Positions 1 to 7,572 of a stretch of 64,000 nt of DNA are shown here, piece after piece. Source of the stretch: Eubacteriales bacterium (lineage in GTDB: Bacteria > Bacillota > Clostridia > Christensenellales > CAG-138). The stretch spans positions 18,434-82,433 of the forward strand of contig JAJFTI010000009.1 in the NCBI GenBank assembly GCA_021373115.1, in the 5' to 3' direction. A program made the position numbers and the translations under genes. A model generated the notes under the pieces. The model made no database searches. It worked only from the letters and a program-made list of their open reading frames with translations, and was not told where the DNA came from. Each line of letters opens with the position of its first letter. Position 1 is the first letter of the stretch.

Positions 1-119
1 TTAACGCGAAGCGGACGAAGGGCAAGCTCGATCCGCTTCATTAAACTGCGTTCGAAATAGGGGCGGTTGAGGCCCTTGAGGTGGATTTCCGCGTAGCGGA
101 CGAGCAATACCGGTTCCAT
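1..119 (-). CDS. thiI: tRNA 4-thiouridine synthetase ThiI, N-terminus only (partial)
   Basis: The first 39 codons are visible; the rest lies beyond the left edge. The translation begins MEPVLLVRYAEIHLKGLNRP and continues YFERSLMKRI, which matches the conserved N-terminus of ThiI (RYGEIxLKGxNRxxFE). ThiI transfers sulfur from an IscS persulfide to U8 of tRNA and, in some bacteria, to thiamine precursors. The ATG at 119 follows a GGAG at about ten bases. It lies 35 bases downstream of a cysteine desulfurase on the same strand, the usual Firmicute pairing in which the desulfurase supplies sulfur to ThiI. Only the N-terminal ferredoxin-like region can be judged. Confidence 0.85.
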   Translation of the reverse strand, partial: MEPVLLVRYAEIHLKGLNRPYFERSLMKRIELALRPLRV

Positions 120-154
120 AGGAAACATCTCCGCTCAATTTTGAGATTTTTGTG

Positions 155-1300
155 CTATCTGCGCCGAAAGCGGCGAAGAAACGCTACCTGTTCGGATAGA
201 ATGCCGCTGACGGTATCTATCTCCTCCGGCGTGTTGAACGGGCAGAAGCTGAAGCGAAGCGTGCCTTCCGCGCGTACACCCGCCACGCCCATTGCGGTAA
301 GAATGCGGTTTTGTCCCTTTTTGTGCGTGGAACAGGCGCTGCCGGTCGAAACGCAGATTTCCCGCTCGGAGAGGGCGTTGACCAGCACCTCGCCCCGCAC
401 GCCCGGAAAGGAGACGCTGAGAATATGCGGCGCGCCTTCTTCCGGTGCGGGACCGTTGATCACCGCGTCCGGAATCGAGAGCAGGTTTTTTGCCAGTTTT
501 TCCTTGCAGGTTCGCATCTGAGCGATCCAGCGCTCCTGATTGGAACGGTAAACCGCTAGCGCCGCGTCAAGGCCGAGGATACCGGGCACGTTCGACGTGC
601 CGGAGCGAAGATTGCGCTCCTGCCCGCCGCCGATCTGGCCGCCGGCAAATTTGAATCCGTTTCGAACGTACAGCGCGCCTATGCCCTTTGGCGCATGGAA
701 TTTGTGCGCGCTGATGCTATAAAGATCGACCGGCGGGCGGGCGAACGGCCGCTTACAGAATGCCTGCACCCCGTCGCTGTGAAGCAATGCGTCTGGCGAC
801 AGCCGGCGTATGAGTGCGGCGGCGGAGGCAAGATCGTTGACCGCGCCGACCTCGTTGTTGACGTGCATCAAGGAAACGAGCGCCGTATCCGCCGTCAGCA
901 AGGCGGCAAGCTGCTCGAGGTTTGCCGTTCCATCCGCGTTGAGGCCGATAAAAACGACCTCCGTTTCCGCTTCGTTTTCGAGCGAACGGAACACCTCGTA
1001 AACCGATGGATGTTCGCCGAGCGTCGTCAGAATCCGGCGCTTGCCCCGCTTCGGCTTGAGCGAACCGAGGATCGCCATATTGTTGGACTCCGTTCCGCCG
1101 GAGGTATAGAGCAGTTCTTCTGTGGTAAAGCCAAGCGCGGAAGAAAGACGGGCGCGTGCCTCCTCCACGGCTTTTTCGGTAGCCACGGCGGGCTGATACG
1201 CGCTCGCGGGATTATAGAATTGTTCGGTCATGGCGCGGCAAGCCGCGTCCGCCGCTTCCGGCAACACGCGCGTTGTCGCGCTGTTATCCAGATAGATCAT
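155..1300 (-). CDS. iscS: Cysteine desulfurase, IscS/NifS family
   Basis: A 381-residue PLP enzyme that removes sulfur from L-cysteine as an enzyme-bound persulfide. The N-terminus MIYLDNSATT is typical of the family. His97 (GEHPSV), the PLP lysine Lys200 in SAHKFHAPKG, and the catalytic loop cysteine Cys323 in STGSACSTHKKG are all visible. The length matches NifS/IscS class I proteins. It is followed 35 bases on by thiI, so its main role is probably sulfur supply for tRNA 4-thiouridine, although a second role in Fe-S assembly cannot be excluded. No IscU is seen beside it. Confidence 0.93.
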   Translation of the reverse strand: MIYLDNSATTRVLPEAADAACRAMTEQFYNPASAYQPAVATEKAVEEARARLSSALGFTTEELLYTSGGTESNNMAILGSLKPKRGKRRILTTLGEHPSVYEVFRSLENEAETEVVFIGLNADGTANLEQLAALLTADTALVSLMHVNNEVGAVNDLASAAALIRRLSPDALLHSDGVQAFCKRPFARPPVDLYSISAHKFHAPKGIGALYVRNGFKFAGGQIGGGQERNLRSGTSNVPGILGLDAALAVYRSNQERWIAQMRTCKEKLAKNLLSIPDAVINGPAPEEGAPHILSVSFPGVRGEVLVNALSEREICVSTGSACSTHKKGQNRILTAMGVAGVRAEGTLRFSFCPFNTPEEIDTVSGILSEQVAFLRRFRRR

Positions 1301-1416
1301 GCTGTGATTCGCTCCGTTGCCGTAATAGAATCAGGCGCAAAAAAGCGCACGTTGGCAGTATAGCACAATTCCGCGCGCTTTGCTTGGATATTTCGTTTCG
1401 AGCCGCAAAACCGCGG

Positions 1417-2385
1417 TTATTTTGAAAAACGGTCTTTCAGGTAGCCGTAGCCCTGCATGTCCATCGCGTCATAAGGAACAAACCGCAGCGCGGAGCCGTT
1501 GATGCAGTAACGTGTGCCGTTCGGCGATTCCGAATCGTTTTCAAAGACATGCCCCAAATGCGAGTTTCCCGCGCGGGAGCGCACTTCAACGCGGCGCATT
1601 CCGTGGGATACGTCTTCGCGCTCCACAACGACGGAAGATTCCACCGGCTTTGTAAACGCAGGCCAGCCGCAGGAGGAACGGTACTGATCCTCAGACGTAA
1701 AGAGCGGTTCGCCGGTAACGACGTCCACATACAGCCCTTTTTCGGTATTTTCGTAAAATTCGCTGGAAAACGGGCGTTCCGTCGCGCTTTGCTGGGTAAT
1801 TGCGTATTGCTCTGCGGTAAGACGCGCGCGAATCTGCTCGTCCCGCGGGCGCGCATAGCGTCCCGCGTCGATCACGCCTTTGGAGAGCCGCGCGATTGCG
1901 GCGGATGGAATATGGCAGTAGCCGCCGGGGTTTTTATCGAGATAATCCTGATGATATTCTTCCGCGGGGAAAAAGTTGACGAGCGGGCCGCTTTCCACCG
2001 CAAAATGCGCCGTGCGCGCGCGCTCGAGCGCAAAGATGCGCTCAACGGTCGCCTGCGAATCCGTGTCCGTATAGTAAACGCCGGCCTGATACTGCGTACC
2101 CGCGTCGTGTCCCTGCCGGTTGATGGCGGTGGGGTCGATGACCTCGAAGTAGGCAAACAGAAGCTGATCGAGACTGACGCGGTTTGGATCGTATGTTACA
2201 CGGACGGTCTCGCGAAATCCGGTTCTGCCGGTGCAGACGGTTTGATAATTCGCGTCCGCTTCGCCGGTGCCGTTGGCATATCCGCTGACCGCGCTGAGCA
2301 CACCGGGAATGGACTGCATGAGTTTTTCCATGCCCCAGAAGCACCCGCCCGCGAGATAGATGGTACCTTCTATTTTTGCTTCCAT
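1417..2385 (-). CDS. msrAB: Bifunctional peptide-methionine sulfoxide reductase MsrA-MsrB
   Basis: 322 residues that repair both stereoisomers of methionine sulfoxide in proteins. Residues 1-160 are MsrA, with the catalytic GGCFWGME motif (Cys15). Residues about 185-320 are MsrB, with SSCGWPAFTKP around residue 240 and the selenocysteine-equivalent catalytic Cys294 in RYCINGSALRF. The zinc-binding CxxC pairs found in many MsrB proteins are absent, so this is the zinc-free type. No signal peptide is seen, so it is cytoplasmic. The start has a strong AAAGGAG ribosome site. It appears to be a single-gene unit. Confidence 0.93.
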   Translation of the reverse strand: MEAKIEGTIYLAGGCFWGMEKLMQSIPGVLSAVSGYANGTGEADANYQTVCTGRTGFRETVRVTYDPNRVSLDQLLFAYFEVIDPTAINRQGHDAGTQYQAGVYYTDTDSQATVERIFALERARTAHFAVESGPLVNFFPAEEYHQDYLDKNPGGYCHIPSAAIARLSKGVIDAGRYARPRDEQIRARLTAEQYAITQQSATERPFSSEFYENTEKGLYVDVVTGEPLFTSEDQYRSSCGWPAFTKPVESSVVVEREDVSHGMRRVEVRSRAGNSHLGHVFENDSESPNGTRYCINGSALRFVPYDAMDMQGYGYLKDRFSK

Positions 2386-2552
2386 AGAATTCGTCTCCTT
2401 TCATGAGCATATTGCTATAGGCGCGTTTCGTCCGTGAAGAGAAAACGATTCGTATACCGGTCAAAGGCGGCAGTATTTCTCCTTCGGAACGCAAATCAAT
2501 CATAGCATACGTTCGGAAACCGGTCGAGAGACGAGGTCACACAACAAGAATG

Positions 2553-2573
2553 AAAACGCCCCGCATAGGGGGC
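2553..2573 (-). terminator. Rho-independent terminator after the membrane-protein pair
   Basis: On the minus strand GCCCC and GGGGC form a short stem (2558-2573) followed by GTTTTC. It lies just downstream of the gene ending at 2590. Confidence 0.5.
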
Positions 2574-2589
2574 ATCGAACGGACCGTGT

Positions 2590-3165
2590 TCAGACGATTG
2601 CGTCCGGTTTCGGCTTTCGCGGAAACACCTTTCGGATCAGCAGAATGGAAAAGACGCACAGCGCGACCATGCAGAGCAGCGTGATCAACAGCGCGGCCAG
2701 AATGACCGCGTTTACCGGACGGTTCAGATTTCTGCCGTCGAAGCGGTTCAGAGGATTGCCGAACAGGATGCTGGCGGCCATTGGAAGAAGAGCGATTGAC
2801 AGCGTGGTCCAGCCGATGGGCTTACGCAGAACGTTTGCGCTGCGGGAAGCGATGTAGAGAAGCAGCCCGCCTATTCCGGATAACAGGTAAAACTCCAGCA
2901 CAAGATAGGGATACAGCAGAATCGGAAGAGGATGGCCGCTGAATGCACCATGGACGAAGAACACGAGCGGCAGAAGAAACGGCAACCCAACAAAAACGAC
3001 GCCCCAAACGGAAAGAACGCGGCCGCGCTTTCTCAAGCGCTCCGCTTTTCTCGTTGCAGCAGCCTCCGCCTTCACTTCTTCCGGAATGTCCGATTCCGGC
3101 GTCAAATTCGTACGCCGGCCCTTCTGCGGACAGGTCGTAATGGCGAATTTTGTTTTCATGTACAA
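2590..3165 (-). CDS. Multi-pass membrane protein of unknown function
   Basis: 191 residues. A charged cytoplasmic N-terminus (about 50 residues, rich in Lys, Arg and Glu) precedes four likely membrane segments near residues 50-72, 82-105, 115-133 and 150-172, then a basic tail RKVFPRKPKP. I do not recognise a family. The third and fourth segments resemble those of the next upstream gene (IGWTTLSIALLP against IGWGSAAALILL, and a shared LLI+K/R+F tail), so the two are probably paralogues. The start used is TTG, seven bases after GGGAGG; an ATG two codons later is possible. It follows its paralogue by 27 bases and is probably co-transcribed. Confidence 0.6.
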   Translation of the reverse strand: MYMKTKFAITTCPQKGRRTNLTPESDIPEEVKAEAAATRKAERLRKRGRVLSVWGVVFVGLPFLLPLVFFVHGAFSGHPLPILLYPYLVLEFYLLSGIGGLLLYIASRSANVLRKPIGWTTLSIALLPMAASILFGNPLNRFDGRNLNRPVNAVILAALLITLLCMVALCVFSILLIRKVFPRKPKPDAIV

Positions 3166-3192
3166 GAAGAATCCTCCCGGGGCGATGCCTGA

Positions 3193-3660
3193 TTAAGCGG
3201 ATGCTTCCGAGGTGAGGCCGTCCTTGCTTTTTTTCTGAAACAGGTTTTTAATCAGGAGCATACCGAGGACGGCGATGCCCAGAACAAGAAGGCTATACAG
3301 CGCTATGCCGATGACAACGGCGATAAACGCGCCGCTGCTGCTGGTAAGCGCTCCGGTGGCGAGCCCCGATGCATTCGCGTAGAGCAGCGAGCCTGCCAGG
3401 AGAATCAACGCAGCGGCGGAACCCCAGCCGATCCATTTCGAAAAAACACGGGCAAATAGGCTCGCAAGAACGAGCAGGATCAGCCCCAGCAGAATCACGG
3501 GGTATACCTCGGCGAGCATCAGATAATCGAACAGGAAGGTTTGACTTGCGACGCTGCCGATAACCGCGACAACGATCATAAACAGGATCGGTGCCGCGAG
3601 CAGCAGCGTGCCGGCGATGGCAAAGACTTTGGAGAGGGTCGATTTCAATTTCGGTTTCAT
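3193..3660 (-). CDS. Multi-pass membrane protein of unknown function, paralogue of the next gene
   Basis: 155 residues from the ATG at 3660, chosen because AGGAGG lies seven bases upstream; a longer frame to 3705 lacks such a site. Four hydrophobic segments are visible: ILFMIVVAVIGSV, VILLGLILLVLASLF, WGSAAALILLAGSLLY and IGIALYSLLVLGIAVLGMLL, ending in a basic tail KNLFQKKSK. No enzymatic motif is seen. It shares segment order and several short stretches with the protein encoded next, so the pair may arise from duplication and may act as a complex. Confidence 0.6.
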   Translation of the reverse strand: MKPKLKSTLSKVFAIAGTLLLAAPILFMIVVAVIGSVASQTFLFDYLMLAEVYPVILLGLILLVLASLFARVFSKWIGWGSAAALILLAGSLLYANASGLATGALTSSSGAFIAVVIGIALYSLLVLGIAVLGMLLIKNLFQKKSKDGLTSEASA

Positions 3661-3730
3661 AGCGGTACCTCCTATGAATCGGGGTCGGGCAGAGAAGTTG
3701 TGCATCCGTCAGAGGGGAACCAATTGTATG

Positions 3731-3760
3731 TTGGTGGAATACTCGCACCTGTATTATAAT
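3731..3760 (+). promoter_or_regulatory. Sigma-70-type promoter for the gene at 3851
   Basis: TTGGTG (3731-3736), an 18-base spacer and TATAAT (3755-3760). The sequence around the -10 is nearly symmetrical, so the divergent gene at 3660 may share the region. Confidence 0.55.
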
Positions 3761-3850
3761 ATAGAAAACAAAAAAAGAACAGGAAAGCCTTATCATGCGA
3801 GACTTTTCAGCAATTTACGGATGCGTGTCGATCAAAGAAGGAGAAAAACC

Positions 3851-4360
3851 ATGACAGTCAATGATTTTGCCGCCGCGTGGGATGCGCGGGATCGGCTGAT
3901 TGAAGAACTGACGCAAAAACGGAGCCTGCCGGTTCGGACGCTCTATATCCGCCGGAACGACGGCGGCACGCTCGCGCTTGGACTGCTGCCGGATCAAGGC
4001 GGACTGGTCGTGGTCGACTGGAAGAACGAATCATACCACAAAGCGCTCCTTCGCCGGCCTGAGCTGCAACGGAAACCCTACGAACAGAAAGCGGAAGGCT
4101 TCGGCGGGATATTTGGTTTTGGTGAAAAAGGCGCATGGGGCTGGTCGATTTGCCTGCAGGATGGCGATGCGATGCAGGCTGAAGCGGAAGTTCTGCCAAA
4201 CATCACCGCGATTGCGGACCTGCTGATCGAAGACGATCCGTTTCTTACCGGCAAGCGAAAACCGCGCGTTGCGCCGCTTGGACAACTGCGGCCGGAGGAC
4301 AGGGAGACCTGCGAGCGAATTCTCTCGCTGTGGGAGCGGATGGTGCTGGAAAACGGATAA
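3851..4360 (+). CDS. Protein of unknown function, 169 residues
   Basis: Starts at the ATG at 3851, eight bases after AAGGAG; the frame is open further upstream but that stretch contains the promoter. The protein is soluble, without signal peptide or membrane segment. It begins MTVNDFAAAWDARDRLIEEL and contains a strand-rich centre (LYIRRNDGGTLALGLL, GLVVVDWKNE) and a C-terminal helix ETCERILSLWERMV. I recognise no family. It stands alone between the divergent membrane pair and the AT-rich islet, whose left edge follows its stop by about 20 bases. Confidence 0.6.
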   Translation: MTVNDFAAAWDARDRLIEELTQKRSLPVRTLYIRRNDGGTLALGLLPDQGGLVVVDWKNESYHKALLRRPELQRKPYEQKAEGFGGIFGFGEKGAWGWSICLQDGDAMQAEAEVLPNITAIADLLIEDDPFLTGKRKPRVAPLGQLRPEDRETCERILSLWERMVLENG

Positions 4361-4476
4361 AAAAAGAGCTTTGCTATGAGTTGAAACGCAAGTATAACAC
4401 AAAGAGTCTATTAGTAAAATGGCAAAGATAAACATTTATAATCAGATTTATCTTCATATGATCATTCTAGAGATTA

Positions 4477-4505
4477 TTGTCAAATACAGAGGTGTATATT
4501 AATAT
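4477..4505 (+). promoter_or_regulatory. Promoter inside the AT-rich islet
   Basis: TTGTCA (4477-4482), a 17-base spacer and TAATAT (4500-4505), 43 bases before the ATG at 4548. It shows the islet gene carries its own promoter. Confidence 0.6.
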
Positions 4506-4547
4506 CAAATCAAACGTAGATTTTATTATATAATGGGGGTGTCGACA

Positions 4548-5408
4548 ATGTATTGTGATACAAAGAAAGTCGAAAAATTGCTTGAAGAGTTTGCTAAAAC
4601 CAGATCAGCTGAAAGCTGGAAGAAGTTTTATAAGCCGAAAATCGTGAAATTTTTCTTTGAATTTTTAGAAAACAAAGAAAACAATAAACCATTTACAAGC
4701 ATAAATAGCTTTGATATTGATCAATTTCTCAGTACCTTCGAAAATTGTACAATGAAAAAACTTAATTATTACTATGCAATTGATGCGTTTTTCGATTATA
4801 CATATAATAAAAACTATACTGTTGATGTTATGAAAGATGTAGAAAAGCCTATAGTGATTAGAAAACCTCAAAAGTATATTCCTGATATAGATGTTAAGAA
4901 AATTAAAGAATATATTGGTGATGAAAAAAATAAATTATCTGATAGATTATTACTTGCATTAATGTTATACACTGGATTAACTAGGAAAAATATCTATAAT
5001 TTATATAATTATCAGTTATCAAGAGACGAATCAAATAATAATGAATATTATCTTTGGGTAGTATATAAAGATGAGCGTCGACAACTACCATTAAATAATA
5101 AACTTAGAGAATTAATTGAAGTATATTATAAACAATCTGATGGATCGAACGATCCATTCAGCAAAGTCTTTGATTATAATGAAACATATATAAGTTCAAA
5201 AACAACTGATTTATCGGAAGAGATTACTGGTAAAAAATACTCACCACAGATATATAGTAATACTTTCATTAGGCTTGCGTTAAAACAAGATCTAGACGTT
5301 TTTTCAGTCTCACAATTGACATTAAAATCATTAGTGATGATTGAGAAGCATATAACGACTTATGATAAATTAATTGATAAACAACAAAGTATCGTGGATT
5401 CAATTTGA
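4548..5408 (+). CDS. Tyrosine-recombinase-like protein with degenerate active site
   Basis: 286 residues from the ATG at 4548, preceded by GGGGGTG; an in-frame ATG lies at 4533. The order of a phage integrase is visible: an N-terminal helical core-binding region (residues 1-115), a linker ending near RKPQKYIPDIDVKKIKEYI, then a catalytic-type domain beginning RLLLALMLYTGL. Family residues are missing: the box I arginine (normally GLR) is GLT, the HxxRH box aligns with SPQIYSNTF, and the LGH segment aligns with LTLKS. It is therefore probably catalytically dead, perhaps a DNA-binding or regulatory relative. Its DNA is far more AT-rich than its neighbours, a sign of transfer. It lies beside a tRNA gene, but no attachment repeats were found. 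Confidence 0.6.
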   Translation: MYCDTKKVEKLLEEFAKTRSAESWKKFYKPKIVKFFFEFLENKENNKPFTSINSFDIDQFLSTFENCTMKKLNYYYAIDAFFDYTYNKNYTVDVMKDVEKPIVIRKPQKYIPDIDVKKIKEYIGDEKNKLSDRLLLALMLYTGLTRKNIYNLYNYQLSRDESNNNEYYLWVVYKDERRQLPLNNKLRELIEVYYKQSDGSNDPFSKVFDYNETYISSKTTDLSEEITGKKYSPQIYSNTFIRLALKQDLDVFSVSQLTLKSLVMIEKHITTYDKLIDKQQSIVDSI

Positions 5409-5419
5409 GTCATATTATT

Positions 5420-5448
5420 ATCAGTTTGTTTTCTATAGATCAGTTTGT
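5420..5448 (+). repeat. Two direct copies of ATCAGTTTGT, 19 bases apart
   Basis: Exact 10-base copies start at 5420 and 5439, just after the recombinase-like gene at the right edge of the AT-rich islet. They may be a protein-binding site or chance in AT-rich DNA. Confidence 0.4.
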
Positions 5449-5508
5449 ATTAGTTTAAATCAGGAATCACCCTTCCGCGCGGCTGCGGGCTTTCGCTTCC
5501 CCGCCGCG

Positions 5509-5536
5509 AAAAAACGCCAACACCGCGGCGTTTTTT
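5509..5536. terminator. Bidirectional terminator at the islet edge
   Basis: AAAAAACGCC (5509-5518) and GGCGTTTTTT (5527-5536) form a 10-bp stem that has a T-run on either strand. It can end transcription from the islet gene and back up the tRNA terminator. Confidence 0.75.
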
Positions 5537-5557
5537 ACGCGGTTTCGAGTCCGTTAC

Positions 5558-5605
5558 AAAAAAATGGCCAAAGGGGTGCACGCAAAACTGCGCACACCCC
5601 TTTGG
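5558..5605 (-). terminator. Terminator of tRNA-Leu
   Basis: CCAAAGGGGTG (5568-5578) pairs perfectly with CACCCCTTTGG (5595-5605) and is followed on the minus strand by seven T (5558-5564). The stem begins inside the encoded CCA end. Confidence 0.8.
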
Positions 5606-5689
5606 TGCCGGTGGTCGGACTCGAACCGACACGGTATCGCTACCAACGGATTTTGAGTCCGTCACGTCTGCCAATTCCATCACACCGGC
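5603..5689 (-). tRNA. tRNA-Leu, anticodon CAA
   Basis: An 87-nt class II tRNA. The acceptor stem is GCCGGTG/CACCGGC with discriminator A and encoded CCA. The anticodon loop CTCAAAA lies between ACGGA and TCCGT, giving CAA for Leu (UUG codons). The long variable arm (TTGGTAGCGATACC region) is typical of tRNA-Leu, and the T loop GGTTCGAGTCC is present. The promoter is at 5701-5729. The gene has intact ends, so if the neighbouring AT-rich DNA entered here it did not disrupt the tRNA. Confidence 0.96.
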
Positions 5690-5700
5690 TCGGCTTGCTT

Positions 5701-5729
5701 ATTTTAGCATACGCGTTTTCGCATTGCAA
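5701..5729 (-). promoter_or_regulatory. Promoter of tRNA-Leu
   Basis: On the minus strand TTGCAA (5729-5724), a 17-base spacer and TAAAAT (5706-5701), just upstream of the tRNA 5' end at 5689. Confidence 0.6.
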
Positions 5730-5774
5730 GATTGCCGCGTGAAAACGTATTGAAATGTCAATGCGGGCTTTCGA

Positions 5775-5803
5775 TTGAATCCCGCCGCGCGCAATGGTAT
5801 ACT
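5775..5803 (+). promoter_or_regulatory. Promoter upstream of the small membrane protein and GtrB-like gene
   Basis: TTGAAT (5775-5780), 17-base spacer, TATACT (5798-5803); about 120 bases of leader precede the TTG start at 5925. Confidence 0.6.
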
Positions 5804-5924
5804 GAACCGGATAGAGAGCGGATGGAGACGCGTGTATATCCGCCCCTTTTCGCTCTGTTCATAAGATCGAAAATCGCCGCCTGGACGGCGCGCCGCTCAC
5901 ATTTTACTTCGGAGGTAGATCGAA

Positions 5925-6326
5925 TTGGAATCCAACAAACCGAGCCTGCCCGGGCAGGATCCGACCGAACCCGTCTCCCCGCGTGAGACCGAACCGCAGC
6001 CCGCGGAAGATCTGGACGAACTGCAAACCCGCATACGCGGTTATTCGGATCGGAAGTGGGCGCTGATTCTGCGAATCGGCGGCGCTCTGCTCGGGGCAAT
6101 CTGCGGCCTGATGCTGACCTATTTCTCGAATTTCGAGTCCATAGGCATGTTCAGCACCATTGGAGCCGTGCTGATTGCGCTTCTCCTGCCAAATGTGATT
6201 GAAAAGCGCGTAAAGCGCAGCGTTCAGAAAGGGCGAACGGCAATGCTCATTGCGCTCGCCGCGTGGCTCGTGCTGTTCACGCTGATTATGGTGTTGATGG
6301 GCGTTCCGATTATCCAGCCGAAATAG
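5925..6326 (+). CDS. Small membrane protein of unknown function
   Basis: 133 residues, starting with TTG nine bases after GGAGG. A polar, proline-rich N-terminus of about 40 residues precedes three hydrophobic segments: ILRIGGALLGAICGLMLTYF, MFSTIGAVLIALLLPNVI and AMLIALAAWLVLFTLIMV. No motif is recognised. It is 43 bases before the GtrB-like glycosyltransferase gene and likely in the same transcript, so it could assist a membrane-linked sugar transfer, but that is inference. Confidence 0.6.
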   Translation: MESNKPSLPGQDPTEPVSPRETEPQPAEDLDELQTRIRGYSDRKWALILRIGGALLGAICGLMLTYFSNFESIGMFSTIGAVLIALLLPNVIEKRVKRSVQKGRTAMLIALAAWLVLFTLIMVLMGVPIIQPK

Positions 6327-6369
6327 ACGGTTCGAATCCCGATTTCGAGCGTAAAAGGAGAGTCATATT

Positions 6370-7317
6370 ATGCCGAAAAAACCTCTTGTCAGCGTTGTCT
6401 GCCCCTGTTACAACGAAGAGCTGATGCTGCCGCTGTATTACGAGACCATGCGCGAACGGGTGCTCACACGGCTGACGGATTACGACTTTGAGTTGATTCT
6501 TATAAACGACGGCTCCAAGGATCAAACGCTGAAAATCCTGCGCGAGCTGGCAAAAGCGGATGAACGCGTCAAGTATATTTCATTCTCCCGTAATTTTGGC
6601 AAGGAAGCTGCCATGTATGCCGGGCTGCAGCACGCGAAAGGCGACTTTGTCTGCGTTATGGACTGCGACCTGCAGGACCCGCCCGAACTGATCGAAGAAA
6701 TGCTCGCCAAACTTTCCGCCGAGGACTGCGACTGCGTTGCTACGCGCCGCGTGACGCGTAAGGGCGAGCCGAAGATAAGAAGCGCGTTTGCCCGCGCGTT
6801 TTACCGGATCATCAATCGCATTTCGGATACGGAGTTCGTAGACGGCGCGCGCGATTTTCGCATGATGCGCCGCTGCGTGGCGGACGCGGTCCTCTCGCTC
6901 GGCGAGTACCACCGTTTCTCCAAGGGAATCTTCATGTGGGTGGGGTTTGACACCGTCTGGCTCGAATATGAAAACGTGGAGCGTGCGGCGGGCGAGACGA
7001 AGTGGTCGTTCTGGAAGCTGATGTGCTATGCAATCGAAGGAATCGTTTCGTTTTCCACCGCGCCGCTGCAGCTTGCGACCGCCGTCGGCGGCGTCGTATC
7101 GGCGATGGCGCTCGTCTACATGCTCATCCGCGTGTTCATTGCATTGATCTGGGGGAACCCCGTCGCGGGCTATCCGTCGCTGCTGTCGATCATGCTGTTT
7201 CTCGGAGGGTTTGTGCTGCTCGCGCTCGGCATCATCGGCGAATATGTCGCGCGCACTTATATGCAGGTGAAACGTCGCCCGATCTATATTCAAAAGGAGA
7301 GCAACATCCAATCCTAG
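6370..7317 (+). CDS. Membrane glycosyltransferase, GT2, GtrB/DPM1-like
   Basis: 315 residues. The N-terminal GT2 domain starts LVSVVCPCYNEE and has the metal-binding DCDLQDPPE motif near residue 100; the segment YISFSRNFGKEAAMYAGLQ is characteristic of the GtrB/DPM1 branch. Two C-terminal membrane segments (about 232-255 and 267-292) end in VARTYMQVKRRPIYI. The family loads glucose or a similar sugar from a nucleotide donor onto undecaprenyl phosphate for transfer outside the membrane. A terminator follows at 7339, so it is separate from the large operon. No GtrA-type flippase is adjacent. The exact sugar is unknown. Confidence 0.85.
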   Translation: MPKKPLVSVVCPCYNEELMLPLYYETMRERVLTRLTDYDFELILINDGSKDQTLKILRELAKADERVKYISFSRNFGKEAAMYAGLQHAKGDFVCVMDCDLQDPPELIEEMLAKLSAEDCDCVATRRVTRKGEPKIRSAFARAFYRIINRISDTEFVDGARDFRMMRRCVADAVLSLGEYHRFSKGIFMWVGFDTVWLEYENVERAAGETKWSFWKLMCYAIEGIVSFSTAPLQLATAVGGVVSAMALVYMLIRVFIALIWGNPVAGYPSLLSIMLFLGGFVLLALGIIGEYVARTYMQVKRRPIYIQKESNIQS

Positions 7318-7338
7318 AGGATTGATTCAAGCGAAAAA

Positions 7339-7376
7339 CAGGACGGAGCGGCTTGCCCCGTCCTGCGTTATTTTTG
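7339..7376 (+). terminator. Terminator after the GtrB-like gene
   Basis: CAGGACGG (7339-7346) pairs with CCGTCCTG (7358-7365), followed by CGTTATTTTTG. Confidence 0.8.
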
Positions 7377-7497
7377 TATGCCGTTTCTGTAAAACGGGTA
7401 AAAAATGGCGCTGATCCGCTCGTAAATTGCAGTATGTTTTGCAGGCGGCAAAGTTGTAAACCTTGCGTGAAGAAACGCGACAACGCCCCGGGCGCGT

Positions 7498-7526
7498 TTG
7501 ACAGACCCCCTGCCAAATGGTACACT
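7498..7526 (+). promoter_or_regulatory. Main promoter of the polysaccharide operon
   Basis: Consensus TTGACA (7498-7503), 17-base spacer, TACACT (7521-7526). It lies 47 bases before the first glycosyltransferase gene, and no strong terminator is seen until 21593, so it may drive about 14 kb. Confidence 0.7.
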
Positions 7527-7572
7527 ACGATAGGCGTAGATTAGAGTAGCCGGGGGTGGATTCACCCGGAAA

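Noticed and set aside
1549..2406. Plus-strand frame of 285 codons opposite msrAB
   Set aside because: It is a shadow of a well-conserved gene; long antisense frames are expected in GC-rich DNA.
5450..5683. Minus-strand open frame across the tRNA-Leu region
   Set aside because: It is read through the tRNA and its terminators; the tRNA structure fully explains the sequence.
4370..5689. Integrated element with attachment sites at tRNA-Leu
   Set aside because: I looked for a copy of the tRNA 3' end at the far edge near 4360-4400 and found none, so attachment sites cannot be supported.
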